DNA of 62,647 nucleotides, taken from assembly GCA_025331125.1 (NCBI GenBank), contig JAOALB010000222.1:1-62647 (forward strand). The letters run 5' to 3'. The position numbers were made by a program, and so were the translations under genes. The notes beneath the pieces are model-generated. The model was given only the letters and a program-made list of their open reading frames with translations, was not told the DNA's origin and ran no database searches. Source of the DNA: Mycogone perniciosa (taxonomy: Eukaryota; Ascomycota; Sordariomycetes; Hypocreales; Hypocreaceae). Each line of letters opens with the position of its first letter. Positions within the stretch are counted from its first letter, which is position 1. Shown here in pieces: positions 59,499-62,647 of the stretch.

Positions 59499-62400
59499 AT
59501 GACACCTAGTTCTTCGCGCCGCCGAAGGCGCGTCGACTCCGACGATGAGGACGACAGCGATGGAGATCGACAGAGTACCTCGTCACAGGCCAGCGACTCT
59601 CCTAAGCGCCTACGCCTGTCCACCGACTCAGACAGTGATACGAAGGAGGATGTTGCTGGCGCAGATGCGACCAGCTTGAGGGAGATTAAGAGAGCCAACA
59701 AAGATGCCTTCCAGCCAGGTGCTATCGTCCGTGTCAGCGTACAAAACTTCGTTACCTACGAGAAAGCCGACTTCTTCCCCGGGCCACATTTGAACATGGT
59801 TATCGGCCCCAATGGCACAGGCAAAAGCTCCCTAGTCTGTGCAATCTGTCTAGGCCTGGGATATAGTCCAAAACATCTTGGCCGCGCCGGTGCGGTCAAG
59901 GAGTTTGTCAAGCATGGCAAGGACACGGCAACCATCGAGATTGAGCTTTACAAAAGACCTCAAGACCGTGCCAACCACGTGGTGCGAGTCCAGATCCGCC
60001 GAGAACAGAACATTCAAAAGTGGTGGCTGAATGGCAGGGAGGCAACACATAAGAAGATACAGTCGTTGATGCAGGCGCTCAGGATCCAAGTGGACAATCT
60101 GTGCCAGTTCCTACCGCAAGACAGAGTGGTTGAGTTTGCTGCATCCACGCCTGTGGACCTATTGCGTGAAACGCTCCGCGCTGCGGCGCCGGACGAAATG
60201 CAGCAATGGCATCGGCAGCTCCAAGAACTTCACAAGGATAGAAAGGATGTGGCCGAAGCCGTTCATGCTGACTCGGACACTCTCAAAAACCTGCAGAACC
60301 GGCAACAGGGTCTACAAGCTGACGTGGATAGGCTCCGCGAGCGTGAGGAAATTCAGGAGAGGGTCACCAATCTCCAGGGCGCCTTAGTATTAGCCAAGTA
60401 TGACGAAGCGCGGAACAATTTTACCTTAGCCAAGGAGCGAAAGAAGGAGGCAGAGAGATCCCTGAGAAATCTTGAACAAGAGAGTGGACCTTCTCTGGAG
60501 GCAGTCAATCAAAAACAGATTTATGCCCAACAGATCGAGGCCGCCATCCCATCAAGGCCAAAAGCAGTCAAGGATGCTCAATTCGCCGCACAGAATCTGG
60601 CACAGGAGATTAGTAGCACAGCCGACGATGTCAAGGAGTGGGCCAATAGGATAGGTGCAGAGCGCCAAGGATTCGACCAAAAGAGAAAGGAGGTTGCCTC
60701 GTCTAGATCCAGAATCACAGCGTTGCAAGCGGATTTAAGAAATCGGCCGTCTGATTTTAATCCTGGGGATTGGAATCAAAAGATTGTGAGATCAGTAGCC
60801 CTTTCTCTTCACCGTCTCATGCTAATCAACATCTGCACAGAGAACTGAAGACCACAACTTGCGAGAGACGGAATCAGAGCAGCGTCAACTTCAGAGTGAG
60901 ATACGGGACTTCAAGAAAGATGGCGCTATAAAGATGGAACAAGTTAAGGCATTACAGAACGATATAACATCCCTCGAAACCCAACAAGGCCAACAAATCA
61001 GCTTTATGAAAAAGCACTTTCCAGAACTGGCGGCAGGCTGGGACTGGGTGCAAGAAAACCAAGGTCAGTTTGAAAAGGAGGTCTTTGGTCCGCCCATGAT
61101 ATGTTGCTCCATTAAGGACGAGCGCTACTCTGATCAAGTCCAATCCCTCCTACAAGGCGACGACTTCCTTTGTTTCACTGCTCAGACCAGAAACGATTAC
61201 AAGAAGTTGACCAACCAACTGTATCGGGAGATGAGTTTGTCGGTCGTGGTCAGAACATGCTCGCATCCTCTCGCTGCTTTCAGGCCCCCAGTTGATGCTA
61301 ACGAAGCTGCGTCATTGGGTCTGGACGGCTTTGCTATCGATTACATCGATGGACCCGAGCCAGTCTTGGCCATGCTTTGTTCTGAAAAGAGAATACACCA
61401 GTCTGGTGTCGCGTTGAGAGATCATAATGATGCTGAGTATGACAAACTTGTTCAACACGGAAGGATTAATCAATGGGCCGCCGGACGACAGCAATATATC
61501 GTTCGCCGTCGTAAAGAGTATGGCCCGAATGCCATGACCACAATCACAAAGAATGTCCACCCAGGCAAGTTCTGGACCTCTCAACCTGTCGATGCGCAAG
61601 AAAGAGCCGAGCTGGAGCGTCGATTGGTAGAAGCCAGGGGTGAGGCAGATGTCATGAAGAAACAGTACAACGAGATGAGAGCGAAACTTGATGCCTTTGA
61701 AGGGCAAAAGGCAGATATTCAAAAGAATATTGTAAGACAAGGAGATTACCCGAAGTGTACTAAAAGTTCTAACGTGAACACAGCAACAACTGAAAGACGA
61801 GAAGAACGCGTTGCAACGGGAGTTTCAGAAATGGCAGTCTATCCCATCAAAGATAGAATCCGAGGAACGCCTCAAGGAAGCAAATGAAAACGCCATGCAC
61901 GAGGCTCGGGAAAAAATCTTGGAACTCGGATTCGACTGGGACAAGGCCGTGATTGCGAGGGCAAAACTCGTTCTTCGACACCAAGAAGCCCTTGAACAAA
62001 TCCGCAAAGCTCACCATGCTCTCCTAGAAGCCAAGATACGGCTTATCGAAGCTAACTCTGACATTACGGGTCTAAAACATCGCAATTCAAGCATCATGGA
62101 GCAACTTGAAGTCGAGAAGCAGAACGTACAGCAGGCAATTGAGGCGACAGCCCGAGCAAGGGAGCTAGGCAAAGAGCTATCCGAACAAGTTCGAGATCTC
62201 GTCAGCCAGGATGAGTCCAAGAGAGACTTGTACACCCAACTAGCAGAAGGGAAATCTCCTGCAGAATTGGAGATGGACATCTCAGCTGAGCAGGCCAATC
62301 TAGAACTCATTCACGCAGCCAATCCTAATGTGATTCGCGAGTTCGAGAAGCGCGAGCACGAAATTGCCAAATTGAGCAAGAAGATGGAGGCCTCAAATGG

Positions 62401-62647
62401 CAAGCTGAACGCCGTGACTGAGCAGCTAGACGAACTGATGGGCAAATGGGAACCTAAGCTGGAAGACCTTGTCTCAAAGATTAACGATGCGTTTGCCTAC
62501 AACTTTGAGCAGATTAGCTGCGCTGGCGAGGTCCGCATCCACAAAGACGAGGACTTTGATCAATGGGCTCTCGACATCATGGTGAAATTCCGGTACGCCA
62601 TCCCCCTCTTCTCATCTCCATGACGACAACGAAAGCTAACCCCCCCC
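59499..62647 (+). CDS. smc5: Smc5, structural maintenance of chromosomes protein 5 (3' end missing)
   Basis: ATPase core of the Smc5/6 complex, which acts in recombination repair and replication-fork stability. Three complete exons are inferred: 59499-60785, 60841-61731 and 61784-62592. They give about 995 residues before a GTACGC donor at 62593. The window stops inside that fourth intron, just after a GCTAAC branch-like site, so the C-terminal ~100-150 residues with the ABC signature and Walker B are outside. Visible features are an acidic Ser/Arg-rich N-terminus, Walker A GPNGTGKS at 103-110, the LCQFLPQDRVVEFA segment, a long coiled coil, a hinge (roughly 480-640, FGPPMICCSI to LAMLCSEKRI), a second coiled coil, and the head return CAGEVRIHKDEDFDQW..DIMVKFR. 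Both complete introns are phase 0. Confidence 0.96.

Overview
The window reads as nuclear DNA of a filamentous ascomycete, most likely a sordariomycete and probably of the order Hypocreales. Almost every gene is split by short introns (about 50-175 bases) with GT..AG borders and often a CTAAC-type branch site. The proteins are typical of Pezizomycotina, and the single tRNA gene has a small anticodon-loop intron. I cannot name genus or species. The sequence starts in a long C homopolymer and ends in a short C run inside an intron of Smc5, so it looks like a complete contig broken at homopolymers rather than a cut from a longer sequence.

Layout, left to right: a vasa/Ded1-like DEAD-box RNA helicase (+, 1492-3619); an Msc7-type membrane aldehyde dehydrogenase (-, 4200-6143); a Dnf1/Dnf2-type P4 phospholipid flippase (-, 7162-11912); a 3.9 kb gap; a probable Nse6/SLF2-like Smc5/6 accessory protein with a PIP-box-like N-terminus (+, 15809-17720); V-ATPase subunit E (-, 17944-18777), divergent from a NIPA-type membrane transporter (+, 19635-21321); a tetraspanin (-, 21917-22725); a 4.1 kb gap; the MADS-box factor Mcm1 (+, 26868-27839); a Ctr copper transporter (-, 30201-30883); a 5.7 kb gap; an FlbC-like C2H2 factor (-, 36558-37917); an 11.6 kb gap; malate synthase (-, 49552-51403); a Gin4/Hsl1/Cdr2-type kinase (-, 53652-57442); tRNA-Gly(GCC) (+); and Smc5 (+, from 59499, cut by the right edge).

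These are unlinked housekeeping, transport and regulatory genes. There is no operon, biosynthetic cluster or recognisable mobile element. The one functional pairing is Smc5 with the candidate Nse6-like subunit about 42 kb away. Gene density is low: 13 protein genes and one tRNA gene in 62.6 kb. The long gaps lie around the regulators (flbC-like and mcm1) and carry microsatellites plus a recurrent short modular palindrome built from TACGGAGTAC and TACGAAGTAC units. I found no clear copy of that palindrome in the exons called here, and it is the most unusual signal in the window.

Other points worth a look are an apparent one-base frameshift in the 3' end of the helicase gene, a peroxisomal signal of malate synthase confined to a tiny last exon behind an intron whose retention gives an immediate stop, and several stop-free introns whose length is a multiple of three.
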